From positions 1 to 64,000 of the forward strand of contig JADANN010000397.1 of the NCBI GenBank assembly GCA_018806985.1: DNA of 64,000 nucleotides. The letters run 5' to 3'. Of this stretch, positions 1 to 10,705 are shown in pieces (positions within the stretch are counted from its first letter, which is position 1; each line of letters begins with the position of its first letter). The notes under the pieces were generated by a model. That model had not been told where the DNA came from. It saw only the letters and a list, made by a program, of their open reading frames with translations, and did not search any database. The translations under genes were made by a program, and so were the position numbers. This stretch comes from Angiostrongylus vasorum. Taxonomy: Eukaryota; Nematoda; Chromadorea; Rhabditida; Metastrongylidae.

Positions 1-60
1 GCAAACTAGTTCCCAACCGCCTGTATGACCGTCCGTGTTAAAAAATTGCACAATATGCCC
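1..60 (+). pseudogene. Penelope-like element relic, left part
   Basis: Read in frame from base 3, the segment gives LVPNRLYDRPC followed by a stop. It matches the region just before the GIY-YIG domain in the better PLE copies of this window (LVRNRLYERLCETTNC near 9680). The copy is interrupted after about base 60 by unrelated sequence and a repeat A insertion, and resumes near 520. It is too short and broken to be functional. Confidence 0.6.
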
Positions 61-149
61 TAACCCTGTACATGAACGTCAATTCGGTAAACTTATATTT
101 AAACGGTATTTCTAATCTCTTATAAGGCATGTGCCTTCCAAGGATTTAC

Positions 150-512
150 CGCCTCGTCGTGGACGGGAGGTGTTCCTGAGTGTCAGACTGTGATGTAGAG
201 GGGGGATTCCTCCCCCTGGCAAGGTCTCGCAAGCCGAGAAGGAGTCCGGCGTTTCCATCAGGAAGCCTAGCTAAGAGTAAAGCAATAGCAGGATCCACCA
301 CCGTCCTGGTATCAAAGTCGCATGGTGGCAAATCTCCCTCTGATCCACAAGGGCTGCGACTGCCTGTCGTGGTGACGACCTGGGGCAGACTTTGACCAGG
401 CTGTTCTCGGGACTCCAGAGAACTGCAGTGGTTTAACCAGCAAAGCTCCGAAAAATTGTGACTATGCGCAGGGCAACACAAATAGTGAGGACGGGCCGTT
501 CAAGTATCAAGT
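150..512 (-). repeat. Repeat A, copy 1 (interrupts a PLE)
   Basis: This is a ~360-390 bp interspersed repeat. Its forward orientation starts with ACTTGATACTTGAACGGCCC and ends with GGCGGTGAACCGTTGGGAGG; here it lies reversed, ending in GGACGGGCCGTTCAAGTATC near 490-512. Other copies lie near 1005, 36670, 38428, 39955, 44340 and 52737. It lies between two collinear halves of a PLE ORF, so it inserted after the PLE. Open frames on both strands are incidental. Confidence 0.75.
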
Positions 513-519
513 ATAAAGT

Positions 520-775
520 AAGTACAAGGCGCCTGGGGGGTGAATACGTTGTTGAAACCAATGGACCTGTCTGCATCCGTTTGACAGAAGACCTAGTCGG
601 TAAATTTAAATTAAAGCCAAACACTCCACAAGGCGCGCATAAGATGCAGAAAGATAAAGGGAACGTATTTGAAGCGAAAGGCACTATCATCCCACAGGAA
701 TCCAAAACAAAGCGCGCCAAACTCTTGAAGCGTTTTGGATTAATTCCAAACATCCAAAAAATGAACCGCAATTAG
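520..775 (+). pseudogene. PLE GIY-YIG endonuclease fragment
   Basis: The frame gives GEYVVETNGPVCIRLTEDL, then KLKPNTPQGAH and a tail ending IQKMNRN. It aligns residue by residue with the GIY-YIG region of the copy at 9689-10018 (GDEHIGKTGTPLCIRIKEHL). The second GIY-YIG tyrosine appears as VV, so the nuclease core is damaged. PLEs carry an RT followed by this nuclease, used for target cleavage. This is the right half of the copy begun at base 1. Confidence 0.7.
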
Positions 776-1004
776 CAGTGTCTTGTGATCACGCGTGACT
801 CAGCAACATACCTCAGGCTGATTCTCTGACCTGAACGAGGCACATTCCTCGGCAATGTGGTGCTCTGTGTTGCTCAAAAGATCGACTTTCCATAAACCAC
901 GGCATAATAATCGATATATCTGTATACATGTCCTTAGAAACTGCCCTTTTTAGCCGACGCGAGACTGGTATAGATTTTCTTATTCATGTTGCTGTCTTTG
1001 TTTT
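776..1004. other. PLE 3' flank, no gene seen
   Basis: The sequence following the PLE end includes TGACCTGAACGAGGCACATTC but carries no recognisable motif or host exon. Confidence 0.4.
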
Positions 1005-1345
1005 GGTTAACCCATTGTGGTTCTCTGGAGTCTCGAGGTCGGCCTTGCCAAAGTCTGCCCCAGGTTTTCACCACCACAGCCAGTCGCAGCCCTTGTCGAT
1101 CAGAGGGAGATTTGCCACCATGCGACTTTGATACCAGGACGGTGGTAGATTCTCGTATTGGTTCACTCTTAGCTAAGCTTCCTGATGGAAACGCCAGACT
1201 CCTTCTCAACTCGGGAGACCATGCCAGTCTGCCAGTGGGACGAATCCCACCGCCCCACCGCTGCACATTACAGTCCGACACCCAGGGAACACCTCCCAGC
1301 CACGATGAGGTGGTGAACCGTTGGAAGGATTCGGTGGATTACATA
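1005..1345 (+). repeat. Repeat A, copy 2
   Basis: It contains the forward-orientation landmarks of repeat A: TTAACCCATTGTGGTTCTCTGG, the segment GCGACTTTGATACCAGGACG, and the right end GATGAGGTGGTGAACCGTTG. It is inverted relative to copy 1, only ~490 bp away. Confidence 0.75.
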
Positions 1346-1504
1346 GTATTAATGGAGATCCAGCATATGAATAGACGCTAATTTCGAAAACCCACTCACA
1401 TTACCGTTGTAGCACTCGTGTTTTGTTCACGAGGGATGATGATTGAGACTTACCCATGGGGATGTGCATCAAAAAATCATTCCGAGATGAGGTGACATAT
1501 TACG

Positions 1505-2400
1505 TGCGATAGTGATGCATTCGTCTTCCTTGTACATTTTTGGACTTCTGAAATTTATTCAAAACGCCTTAAAAAGAGTGTTGGGCGCTGATGTTTTAGA
1601 TCCCTGCGTTATGATCCGGACATTCAATTCAAAGTCATCACCGTTGTGCTTTTGTGCCCCTTGTGTACCCAGCGGAGTAGTTTGTCGAGTCTTAGCTTTC
1701 CATCTAGGCGTTTTTTTTATGTGGACACGAAGTGGTCTACCCGTTTTCCCTATGTATTCCTCACCACATCTTTTACATGAGGTCAAGTATATTGTACCTG
1801 AACTCATGCAATCCCCTTCCCTCCCGTTAGGAGAAATGACACAATTTTCTGAGCTGAGCCAACGTCCATGGAGGCGGTTGCGAACTAGCTGACGGTGTTG
1901 AGTATTGGCTGGGAGGTCAATAACTGGCACTTGACTTGCAGCACCACTTCTTCTAAGGCATCTCATTATGGGATAAGTAAAGTTGTTCTTCGGGAATAAC
2001 CCTTCCTTAAATTCTGACCCGACTTTTTTTTCGTATCCGTTGGAAACGGCTATTTTTTGTCCCAAGTTTTGTGATTCCTTCCTTTCCCCTTTTCATGTGC
2101 ACATATCTTTAGCTATTCGGTACATGTTTTTTGATGAGAGCTTTTTCATGTGTGAAGGATGAGAGGAAATGTACTGCACTAGTATGTTTCTACTGCTTGC
2201 TTTTCGATTCCATTTTGCCATGTAGCTACTTTCTAAAAGCTTTATTTGGATCTTTAAAGATGGAGGCCATTCATTGGTTGGTTTTTTCTCTCGTAAATTT
2301 TATATACTCCGATCCATTTGTTGTTGTGTGGAACTGACGACAAAGCAGTCGTCTATATATCGACTGTAGAGTAATGATCGACGATCTAGAACTAGAGCTC
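1505..2400 (-). pseudogene. Penelope-like element relic (RT end plus GIY-YIG)
   Basis: On the minus strand an open stretch (1559-2065) encodes MSSGTIYLTSCKRCGEEYIG and KTGRPLRVHIK, a GIY-YIG endonuclease with the second motif intact as EYIG. Further upstream (to ~2400) frame-broken sequence matches the RT catalytic region around the (Y)IDDCFV motif of the other PLE copies. PLE proteins join an RT to a C-terminal GIY-YIG nuclease. The copy is 5' truncated and frameshifted, so it is inactive. Confidence 0.75.
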
Positions 2401-2960
2401 CACTCCGAATTTTTCTACCCTGTATTCATTTTTTGAGTCCTCTCCTAATATGACGTCAAAAATCTTCGGCGACGAATTTGAAGAATAACTTTTCGTTTTA
2501 TATTGCTTCTACCAACTAGTTGCGGAACACATACAATTAGCTTTCATCAACTGTTCAAGTTGGTAAGTAGCAGTGAATGGTACCACCGTCTTCTAACGAG
2601 TATATTCATGACAAAAGAATGGCGAAGTGAAGTGATAGGATTTTTTTAAGAAGTGCCTTGGTGGAAACAGAAGGATTTACGACGGAGCCAACTTCTACGA
2701 CATTTCGTAACTGAAATTTCCCAACACTAGTGACAGTGTGCTGTCATCTAATTGAAATATAACAGTCTTCCTGCATTTTGTCTTTTTAGGGGTGACCACA
2801 TAGAACTTCATGCGAGCAGTAGCCAGAAGAAGAGCGTAAAGATCAGCATCTGAAGGGACTATTTTGATTTTATTGTGTTTGAGGCGCACACCAGGAACGA
2901 GTTTCCAAGGCTTATCGTATGCGCAACAGGGAGATTTGCCATTATGGCTGTTCATTGTAA
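2401..2960. other. No gene recognised
   Basis: Between a PLE relic and an RTE relic. No convincing exon, repeat family or RNA gene was seen. Confidence 0.4.
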
Positions 2961-2964
2961 TCCG

Positions 2965-5410
2965 TTATCTATGACGAAGAAGAAGTCTAAGCGTTCTTTA
3001 TGGATTTGGAGAAGTTCTACAGAGAAGACCATACGTTCTTCAAGGTCATCATTGGAGATTTTAACGCCAATATTCGACCAAGAAGAACGTCTGAAGAACG
3101 TCACATTGGGACCCACGGATTGCAATGGAACGAGCAGGGTGAGCGGCTCTCTGAAACTATCACGACGACCAAGACCATTCGTGGTAAATTGTAATTTCAC
3201 AAGCCCCACTCCCAAAACCAAATGTAGAAGTCTCCCAAAAAGGGACCGTTACGAAACAGACCACATCATAGTAAATCGAAGGTTTTGCATGAATGATATA
3301 GCTGTTGTAGCAAACTTCTACACGGGATCGGACTACTACCACCTTCGTGCAAGGTTTCATTTTTTCCCAGAAAGAGAAAAACAGTCTCAATTCAAAAAAA
3401 TGAAGATCCAAAATTGCAATAAACTGGGATTTATTTAATTCATTAGTCGACTATTAGGAAGATGCCGTTCTCGATAATATCGAAGAGGAATATGATCTGC
3501 TCATTCAACATCTTCACGTTAGCGCTATGAAATCTAAGAGTTCGAAAGTTACCAAGAGATTTGTTTCCAGAAACTATCGAACTAGCGTCCGAATTTGCAA
3601 AACACTTTAGACAGGCGACATAAGAAGATCTTAAGGAAAGAAGAACAGTTATGGTTGAAGCTGTTGAGGCTGGGAAAAGCGTTTGCAAAGCAAATAGAAG
3701 CTTTGCCAATTACAAAACCAAGATTATTGTACTCTGATGCCCAGACGGAGCGGTAGCAGCGTCTAGAAAGGCAAAAGAGAAAATCATTTACGATTACTAC
3801 ACAGATCTCTTCAATAGCCACGTCGTTCTGCCCTCACGTGAAACATACTAGGATGGGTATTTCGCCACATGGTTTCTCCATTCCGAATTCCGACGTGCTT
3901 TAACGTCGGTGATAAATCGAACAGCACCAGGTCTGGGCAGGGTTAGATCTCAACACCTGAACAACCATCAGCAAGTTTTTCTTAACACATTGGCTCTGTT
4001 CTTCACATGTTACCTTTCGGAATGCAAGGTCCCTTCTCAATGGAAAACAAGCAAGAAAAATGCTATTGTTCAAGACGGGTGACCTCCACGATATCGGCAC
4101 CTATCACCTAATCTGCTTGCTGTCTATCGGCCACAAACTTCTCACTAGAGTCATTCTAAACAAGATCGACAAAAAAAACTGTGCGAAGGAGATCCATGTG
4201 AGTAAGCAGGGCTTTGAAGAGGGTTCGCTACGATAGACCACAGCCACACGATAACAAGACTCATTGAAGTATAGTGAGAGTACAAAAGGCCACTTCCTCT
4301 CACTTTCATCGATTTAAAGATAGCTTTAGACATTGTTGATATAGAAGCAGTCACTCAAGCTCTGGATAGCCATGGCGTCCCTACTCAGTATATAAAGATC
4401 CTTCTTGTGCTGTATAAAGATTTGGTAACCAGGATATCACCACTCTGCGACGATATTAACGTTGATGTCAAAACAGAGGTTAGGCAAGGGATGCTATCTT
4501 ACCAAAATTATTTATGGCCACCTCCGAGAGCATCATTCGAACCCTGGAAATGAGAAACATGGGAGTGAAAATATATGGTCAGCAATTACACAAACTTCTC
4601 TTTACTGATGACATTGTTCGCATAACACCAAACATTAGCCAAACGGAACGAATGCTTTGCCGACTTTCATAAAGCGCTGAAAAATGTGATCTTCGGGCAG
4701 TCTCACGAAAACGATTTTCATTTGGTTATTTATGCTTTATGGAATGATTATCTTCAAATGCTCAGTTTCATCCTTCTAAGTTGGGAAATCAAAATGATGA
4801 ACAATTTAGTAGCGGAGTTGCGCAGGAAGAAGCGAGCGGCTTGGGGAACTTTCAGGAGCACCGAAGATGTAGTCATGAGAACAAAGAACAAATGAGATCG
4901 CGCACACCTTTTCGACTCCACGTTTCTCACTGTTTTAACGCATGCGTCAGAAACCTGGTCGCTGCTGAGCAGCATGAAAAATCACTCGACGTTATTAAAA
5001 GCACAAACGACAAGGCAATGGATGGAGCATGCTGTATCACACAGGGAGGGAAGGGATCCGAAATCCAACCTACTTCAGCGGTCAAAATTCAAAGATGCCT
5101 TTCTTTACTTCAAATTGTTGAAGCTAAGGTTAAGCGGAACCATAACGCATATACGACAACCAATGGACAAGGGGTTAGTGATTAGATTCCTTGGGAAGTA
5201 AAAGAGCACTGCAGGAAAACCACCAATCTGAGAGTCAGAGTTCTTCCGGAAAACTACAGAAGAGAAAGGTATGATACACAACAAGTCCCTAGAGCGAGCG
5301 AAACTTGTTTGGCTACTTTTGCATTTTGCAGGAAAAAAAATGGAAGATTTACTGAAGCGGCTGACTAACTCATGACCAACGGGACGGTGGATGATACAGG
5401 TGAAGCCAGG
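2965..5410 (+). pseudogene. RTE-clade retrotransposon, decayed copy (RTE-A 1)
   Basis: Order is preserved but frames are not. The endonuclease piece at 3000-3194 has [20 protein letters not shown] (APE-type GDFN motif), followed by the HIIVNRRF motif near 3260. RT fragments follow, including the HLTPICLLS-like block near 4105 and a catalytic region near 4595-4625 that reads FTDDIV instead of FADDIV. The end near 5400 carries the short TGATACAGGTGA tail typical of this family here. Many stops and indels make it the oldest of the four RTE-A copies. Confidence 0.8.
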
Positions 5411-5584
5411 TACATTCCTCGCCAGTATAGGACTCCTTGCGAGTGTTCTATAACTGGAAGACTGAGAGAGATCAATTCGGTGATTAATCCATATTTTACC
5501 TTAACTCCTTGTACGCTCGGCAGACTAAGAAGGCTAAACGGTGAATGTTTAGAAAAAAGCTCGTTATTGCTCCAATAAAATCTG
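5411..5584. other. No gene recognised
   Basis: A short gap between the RTE-A tail and a PLE tail. Nothing was identified. Confidence 0.4.
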
Positions 5585-5705
5585 TGCATTAGGTGTTCTC
5601 TCAAGGGTTCGTGAAGGTATTTGACTGAGTAGATTGGTTGTCAGTTTAACCCTTCCAGGCTCTGAGGAAGTAGGAGCCTCCGAAACGCTAGCCAGTATTG
5701 AACAA
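5585..5705 (+). repeat. PLE 3' tail, isolated
   Basis: It contains GGTATTTGACTGAGTAGATTG and CCCTTCCAGGCTCTGAGGAAG, which match the tail at 16434-16560 read on the minus strand. It ends in the hammerhead-like motif described separately. No PLE coding part adjoins it. Confidence 0.55.
5657..5694 (+). ncRNA. Candidate hammerhead-like motif
   Basis: Pieces in order: GGCT, CTGAGGA, a GGAG...CTCC stem, GAAA, CGCT, AGCC. The outer GGCT/AGCC pairs are perfect. The cleavage triplet expected as GTC reads GCT, so this copy is probably inactive. Function is inferred from pattern only. Confidence 0.3.
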
Positions 5706-6855
5706 GTATCGTTGTTAGCAACTTAGTAACCATTGACTTATTGGGAAAAGAGACGCTCAGAGTGAGTTAACAGTTTAATATGATACACCAAGAAAATACA
5801 GCATCGTTAGAGTTTGAAGCCCGAATATTCGCACATTCAGTCACTCTGTGGTGGTTGAGCGCAGGCAAACCGAAAACTGCAGACAATTTGTCGTACGAAG
5901 CGAACTCTTTTGATGGAGCAGCTTCGAATTTTAGTAGGCTTCTCATTTCGTAACTTCGCTCAGAACAACGGCTAAAATGGTATTTCAGTATTCACACAAG
6001 ACAAGGGAACTAATGGGTGCTGTCAAGGGACACTGGTTAAAGATACCCTCCAGTGTATGCTTTATCTTATCTTATCTTATATTTCTTCCTACCCCAGCCC
6101 AAGCTAACACAGATCTCCACCTAGGTTCGGTGTCAGACTTTGCTTTGAAAAGGTCTACCACCGCCTGTGGTGATGGCCTCCGTATACTCTAACACGGTGA
6201 TATCCACACACATTCGCGAATGACGGATGTGAGTCAGCAAACAAGAGAAGTGCCTCAATTCGTGTAAAAGGTGATATCATGTGATATAAATAAAGAATGG
6301 TGGTATAATGCCAAAACAGATATTCGATAAAGATTTTGTTAGAAAACACAGTCAAATCAAGGCACAAACAATCCTTGCAACTTTTGCTGAAACAACACTG
6401 GTCTTCTGTGCATCAGTTCTTCAGAAAACAGCTCAGGGTGATGGAATACCTCGACGCGAACCTCTTAAACCACCGTGTTGCGAACACGTAATGTGCTTTA
6501 AACTAACAAAATACGCTCCTAATTATTAAATTTTACAACTGTCTTCTCATAAGCATCCATGAGCAAACAGAACAAACCGAATATGTTTGAAATGAACTTT
6601 CACTACCACTATAATCCCGTTTTGTGGAACTGATCGTACACTGACGGTCGTTGGTTTCATCTCGCAACTCAGACTTTGCATTCTAAATCAAGCAAAATGG
6701 TGGCAAACTACCTTCAAAGTTAAATAAAATACACCAAGATTATTGCGTCGTTAGGTATGCGAAAATTCGTATAGGGCGCAAATACATTCATTCAGTTCTA
6801 TGTTGCTCATTTTGCTCTCAACAAGGCTAATAAAATATTATGCTCTAGGTGATCT
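5706..6855. other. No gene recognised
   Basis: About 1.1 kb without a supported gene. A short TTATC repeat lies at ~6061-6080. Short ORFs here have no recognisable domains or exon boundaries. Confidence 0.45.
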
Positions 6856-6859
6856 TCTA

Positions 6860-6925
6860 GTATCCCACCGTAGACACCAGTGGTCCGGAGTTATGCACAT
6901 ATCTCAGCAGTATTGTGGTTATAGT
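6860..6925 (+). repeat. SINE-2 fragment
   Basis: CCACCGTAGACACCAGTGG and TCCGGAGTTATGCACATATC match the 3' half of the SINE-2 family (full copies near 10550, 28010 and 48720). Confidence 0.6.
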
Positions 6926-6934
6926 TCCCAGGGT

Positions 6935-7100
6935 CGACTTTCTACTAACCTCGGCATTGAAATATGAATGCGTCATTTTCTTGTTCAGCAATCGCGAGGT
7001 TGTTAAACAGCACACATTTATTTCCATAGAAAAACACAATACAACACTACAGTAGCTGACGTTTCGGCAGTATTGCCTTCTTCACTGCCGCTTTTTTTCA
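6935..7100 (-). repeat. PLE 3' tail of the left inverted arm
   Basis: Read on the minus strand it carries the hammerhead-like motif, then TGTGTTTTTCTATGG and CTGTTTAACAACCTCGCG. The same string recurs in the plus orientation at 10255-10410. This shows the inverted pair extends beyond the coding region. Confidence 0.7.
7055..7090 (-). ncRNA. Candidate hammerhead-like motif (left arm)
   Basis: Minus strand: GTGAAGA (expected CTGANGA), a GGCA...TGCC stem, GAAA, CGTC, AGC. One core base is altered (C to G), so activity is doubtful. The four-base inner stem differs from other copies by paired changes. Confidence 0.3.
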
Positions 7101-7159
7101 TGACTTCCAATGAGGAATATTAGAACAGCTAAAGTCGCATTTGGTTGATTACTAAACCA

Positions 7160-8930
7160 TCCGACATCAGCAATTGTTGCGAACATACGGGATCAGGTTG
7201 CATATGACCTCTGGGCATTCATCCCTGCTATTCATCGTAGGCTTTTTGGCGTCTATCCCAAAAAAGCCTCAAAAAAGTTTTCGCCCTGGTGTTTCAGTCT
7301 CCTGTGCAAGGATATTGACTTTTACTTCAAAATCGTCTCCGTTGTGCTTTTGTATCCTATGCGTGCCTATTGGGGTACTTTGTCTTAGTTTTTCGTTTGC
7401 CACCTAGATGTTCTTTTATACGGATACACAAAGGTGTGCCCGTTTCGCCAATATATTCATCTCCGCAATTATTGCAAGAGATCATGTATATCGTACCTGA
7501 ACTCATGCAATCACCGTCCCCTGCCGTAAGGGCAAATTACGCAATTTGTTGTTTCATATAGACAGTCATACAGGCGGTTGCGAACTAACTGACGACGTAG
7601 AGTAGGCGGTGGCATTTCAACTATCGCTACCGATTCCTCTAGACCCGCCCTTTTTAAGCATCGCTTAATAGCTACGCTTACTTCATCTCTAATGAAATGC
7701 AACATAAACGGGACTTTCTTTTTCACCGTGTGTTTCACTTGGGCGCGTCGATCTCCTTCCAAACTTATCTCGTGGGGTTACCATTTCGTAGCCATTGGAG
7801 ATGGCTATTTGCCAAGCTAAAAGTCGCGCGATTCTTCCTTTAGTTCCCTGGTTGTGCACACAGAGATGGCTGTTCGAAACATGTTTCTCACAAGCGCCCC
7901 CTTTGTGTGAAGCGTAGGAAGAAGGGAAATGAACGAAGATGTTCTTGCTACTTGGCTTTCGGTACCACTTTGTCATGTAACCGCTACTTGATAGGTTTAT
8001 TTGAACGTTTAAAAGCGGAAGCCGGTTTTTTTTCTTCAGTTTCTTCCCGGGTGAGCTTGATGTACTCAGACTGTTCGTTCAATAATTCAAAGTATTTGTC
8101 CATCTCTTCCTGCGTAGAAGACGACAAAACAATCATCTACATATTTGCAGTAGAGTAGTGGCCGGAGATCGAGAACAGGGGCTTCTATCTTAGAGATAAA
8201 CACAATGGCAACGGTTGGTGCCAGTCGCTGTCCCATTGCCAACCCCCCTTTTTTTGCGCGAAATATTTCCCAGACCATCTGAAAATCAAGCAGTTTAGGC
8301 ACTCCTTCAAGAGAGGCATTAACTGCTGGATGGACAAGCCATGCATATTTATTCTTCCTTCATGTTCACCAAGAAGTTCGAAGATGGCTTGCATTGCGGA
8401 GTCACTCGATACGTTGGTGTGCAGCGCGGCAACGTCGAAGGACTCCATCACGTAAGCGTTATTAAGAGACACGTTATGTAGACATTCTAGGAACATTTGG
8501 GTGCTTGTGAGGTGAGCTGGAATGTGGTTAAGCAACTGGGTAAGTATTAATCTTAAAAACCAGGTTATTCTATCCGTTGGCCCGTCTACACAGCTGATGT
8601 TGGGTCCCTAAATGATGACGGATTGGTTGACGCAAGATCACCACGTGATACCAAGTTATGTGTTTTAATAAGTACGTATAGGACGGGACATGTTGGCTTA
8701 TCGATTTTTAAAGTGTAGAAATAACCGATGATTTAAACGTGCAACCTTTGCCACACTGACCCTTTGATTGTATAGCTTTCGGTAATGACTTTTATATTCC
8801 TTTTCAGAGGATGGGCGATAGAGGGTAGAATAACTAAGATGTTCTTCTGTTATCTGAACATCCAGCTTGCGAAGAATATCTACGTTTGGCCTGATAGCGG
8901 AGTCGATCTTGAAGCCCATAAAGGTGGCAT
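7160..8930 (-). pseudogene. Penelope-like element, longest copy (left arm)
   Basis: On the minus strand, N- to C-terminal pieces run from ~8919 down to ~7220. They are an N-terminal region (MGFKIDSAIRPNVDILRKLD), RT with SFDVAALHTNVS near 8450, the AMGQRLAPT block near 8240, the catalytic LLYCKYVDDCFV near 8150, a linker, and the GIY-YIG end. The YVDD box and SFDVAALHTNV are hallmarks of PLE reverse transcriptases in nematodes. Several frameshifts and stops interrupt it. It is the left arm of a head-to-head pair with the copy at 8998-10080. Confidence 0.85.
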
Positions 8931-8997
8931 GCTATCCTACGCAAGGTCGTTTTAGAAATGGGTTGTGATGGTGCAAAACTAGGGGCCCAACTCGATT

Positions 8998-10080
8998 AGC
9001 TATATTTTACGCAAATAAGGGGGTTGGCAATGGGACAGCGATTGGCAACAAGCCTTGTCATTGTGTTTATGTTTAAGATAGAAGCCCCTGTTTTCGATCT
9101 CCGGCCACTTACTCTACTGCAGATATGTAGATGATTGTTTTGTCGTCTTCTCTACGCAGGAAGAGATGGACAAATACTTTGAATTATTGAACGAACAGTC
9201 TGAGTACATCAAGCTCACCCGGAAGAAACTGAAGAAAAAAACCGGCTTCCGCTTTTAAACGTTCAAATAAACCTATCAAGTAGCGGTTACATGACAAAAG
9301 TGGTACCGAAAGCCAAGTAGCAAGAACATCTTCGTTCATTTCCCTTCTTCCTACGCTTCACACAGGCGCTTGTGAGAAACATGTTTCGAACAGCCATCTC
9401 TGTGTGCACAACCAGGGAACTAAAGGAAGAATCGCGCGACTTTTAGCTTGGCAAATAGCCATCTCCAATGGCTACGAAATGGTAACCCCACGAGATAAGT
9501 TTGGAAGGAGATCGACGCGCCCAAGTGAAACACACGGTGAAAAGAAAGTCCCGTTTATGTTGCATTTCATTAGAGATGAAGTAAGCGTAGCTATTGAACG
9601 ATGTTAAAAAAGGGCGGGTCTAGAGGAACCGGTAGCGATAGTTGAAATACCACCGCCTACTCTACGTCGTCAGTTAGTTCGTAACCGATTGTATGAACGT
9701 CTATGTGAAACAACAAATTGCGTAATTTGCCCTTACGGCAGGGACGGTGATTGCATGAGTTCAGGTACGATATGCCTGATCTCTTGCAATAATTGCGGAG
9801 ATGAACATATTGGCAAAACGGGCACACCTTTGTGTATCCGTATAAAAGAACACCTAGATGGCAAACGAAAACTAAGACAGAGTACCCCACTAGGCACGCA
9901 TAGGATACAAAAGCATTTTGAAGTAAAAGTCAATATCCTTGCACAGGAGACTAAAACACCAGCGCGAATACTTCTTGAGGCTTTTTGGATAGATATCAAA
10001 AAACCCTACAATGAATAGCAGGGATGAATGCCTAGAGGTCATACGCGACCTGACCCCGTATGTTCGCATCAATTTCTGAT
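8998..10080 (+). pseudogene. Penelope-like element, 5'-truncated (right arm)
   Basis: It begins inside RT at LAMGQRLATS, then RYVDDCFVVFSTQEEMDKYF near 9120, a linker, and an open GIY-YIG part at 9689-10018 (GDEHIGKTGTPLCIRIKEHL, ending WIDIKKPYNE). It is the reverse complement of 7200-8245 with very few differences. It lacks the RT fingers and N-terminus, so it could not act alone. Stops occur in the linker. Confidence 0.85.
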
Positions 10081-10254
10081 GTGGGTTGGTGCAGTCATCA
10101 ACCTTATGCGACCATAATCAGCTGTTCTAATCTTCCTCATGGGAAGGCACGTAAAAAAGCGGTGAGTTTTTCGAGAAGCTGTTGATCATCTAATTACCAT
10201 AGAGTTTTTCGTCTTTTTTGTTATTGAAGCGTTTGGCCTAGTAACTTGTATATC

Positions 10255-10410
10255 AGTGTACCCTTCAGGGCTCTGAAGAAGGCGATACGGCCGAAGCGTC
10301 AGGTACTGTTGTAGTATTGTGTTTTTCTATGGAAGTAAATGTATGCTGTTTAACAAGCTCGCGATTGCAGAGCAAGAAAACGACGCGTTGAGGTTATATT
10401 TCACATAATA
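10255..10410 (+). repeat. PLE 3' tail of the right inverted arm
   Basis: GGGCTCTGAAGAAGGCGATAC, then TGTGTTTTTCTATGGAAG and CTGTTTAACAAGCTCGCG, mirror the left-arm tail at 6935-7100. Confidence 0.7.
10268..10304 (+). ncRNA. Candidate hammerhead-like motif (right arm)
   Basis: Pieces: GGCT, CTGAAGA, a GGC...GCC stem, GAAG (expected GAAA), CGTC, AGG. The core is intact except for the last A of GAAA. Confidence 0.3.
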
Positions 10411-10705
10411 CCCTGCCCTTGAAAAAATAGTAGACAGTAAATAAAAGTAATAACATTGTGATTTATACCATAGCTTCAGCATATGTGGGTCCGTGCGGAT
10501 TTGTGATCTCCAGGTCACTCCAGTTGACTTGTGATTTCTGATAGCTGAAATGCGTCAATAACACGACGAAGAGACAGGCGAAACGAAGGACCCGCATGGT
10601 GTGGTGGTGAACGCCTTAGCCCCGGAAAGGGTAATAGCGTGTTCGGTCCCACCGCAGACACCAGCGGTCCGGAGTTTTGCAAATATCACAGCAGCATTGT
10701 AATGT
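10411..10705 (+). repeat. SINE-2 copy
   Basis: It contains GAGACAGGCGAAACGAAGG, CATGGTGTGGTGGTGAACGC, GTAATAGCGTGTTCGGTCCC and TCCGGAGTTTTGCAAATATC. GTGGTGTGGTGGTGAACGC resembles a pol III A box and GTTCGGTCCC a B box, so the family may be tRNA-derived. Confidence 0.6.

Noticed and set aside
146..481. ORFs on both strands of repeat A (also near 986-1381 and 38497-38763)
   Set aside because: The same frames recur only because the repeat recurs; they have stops in other copies and no domain.
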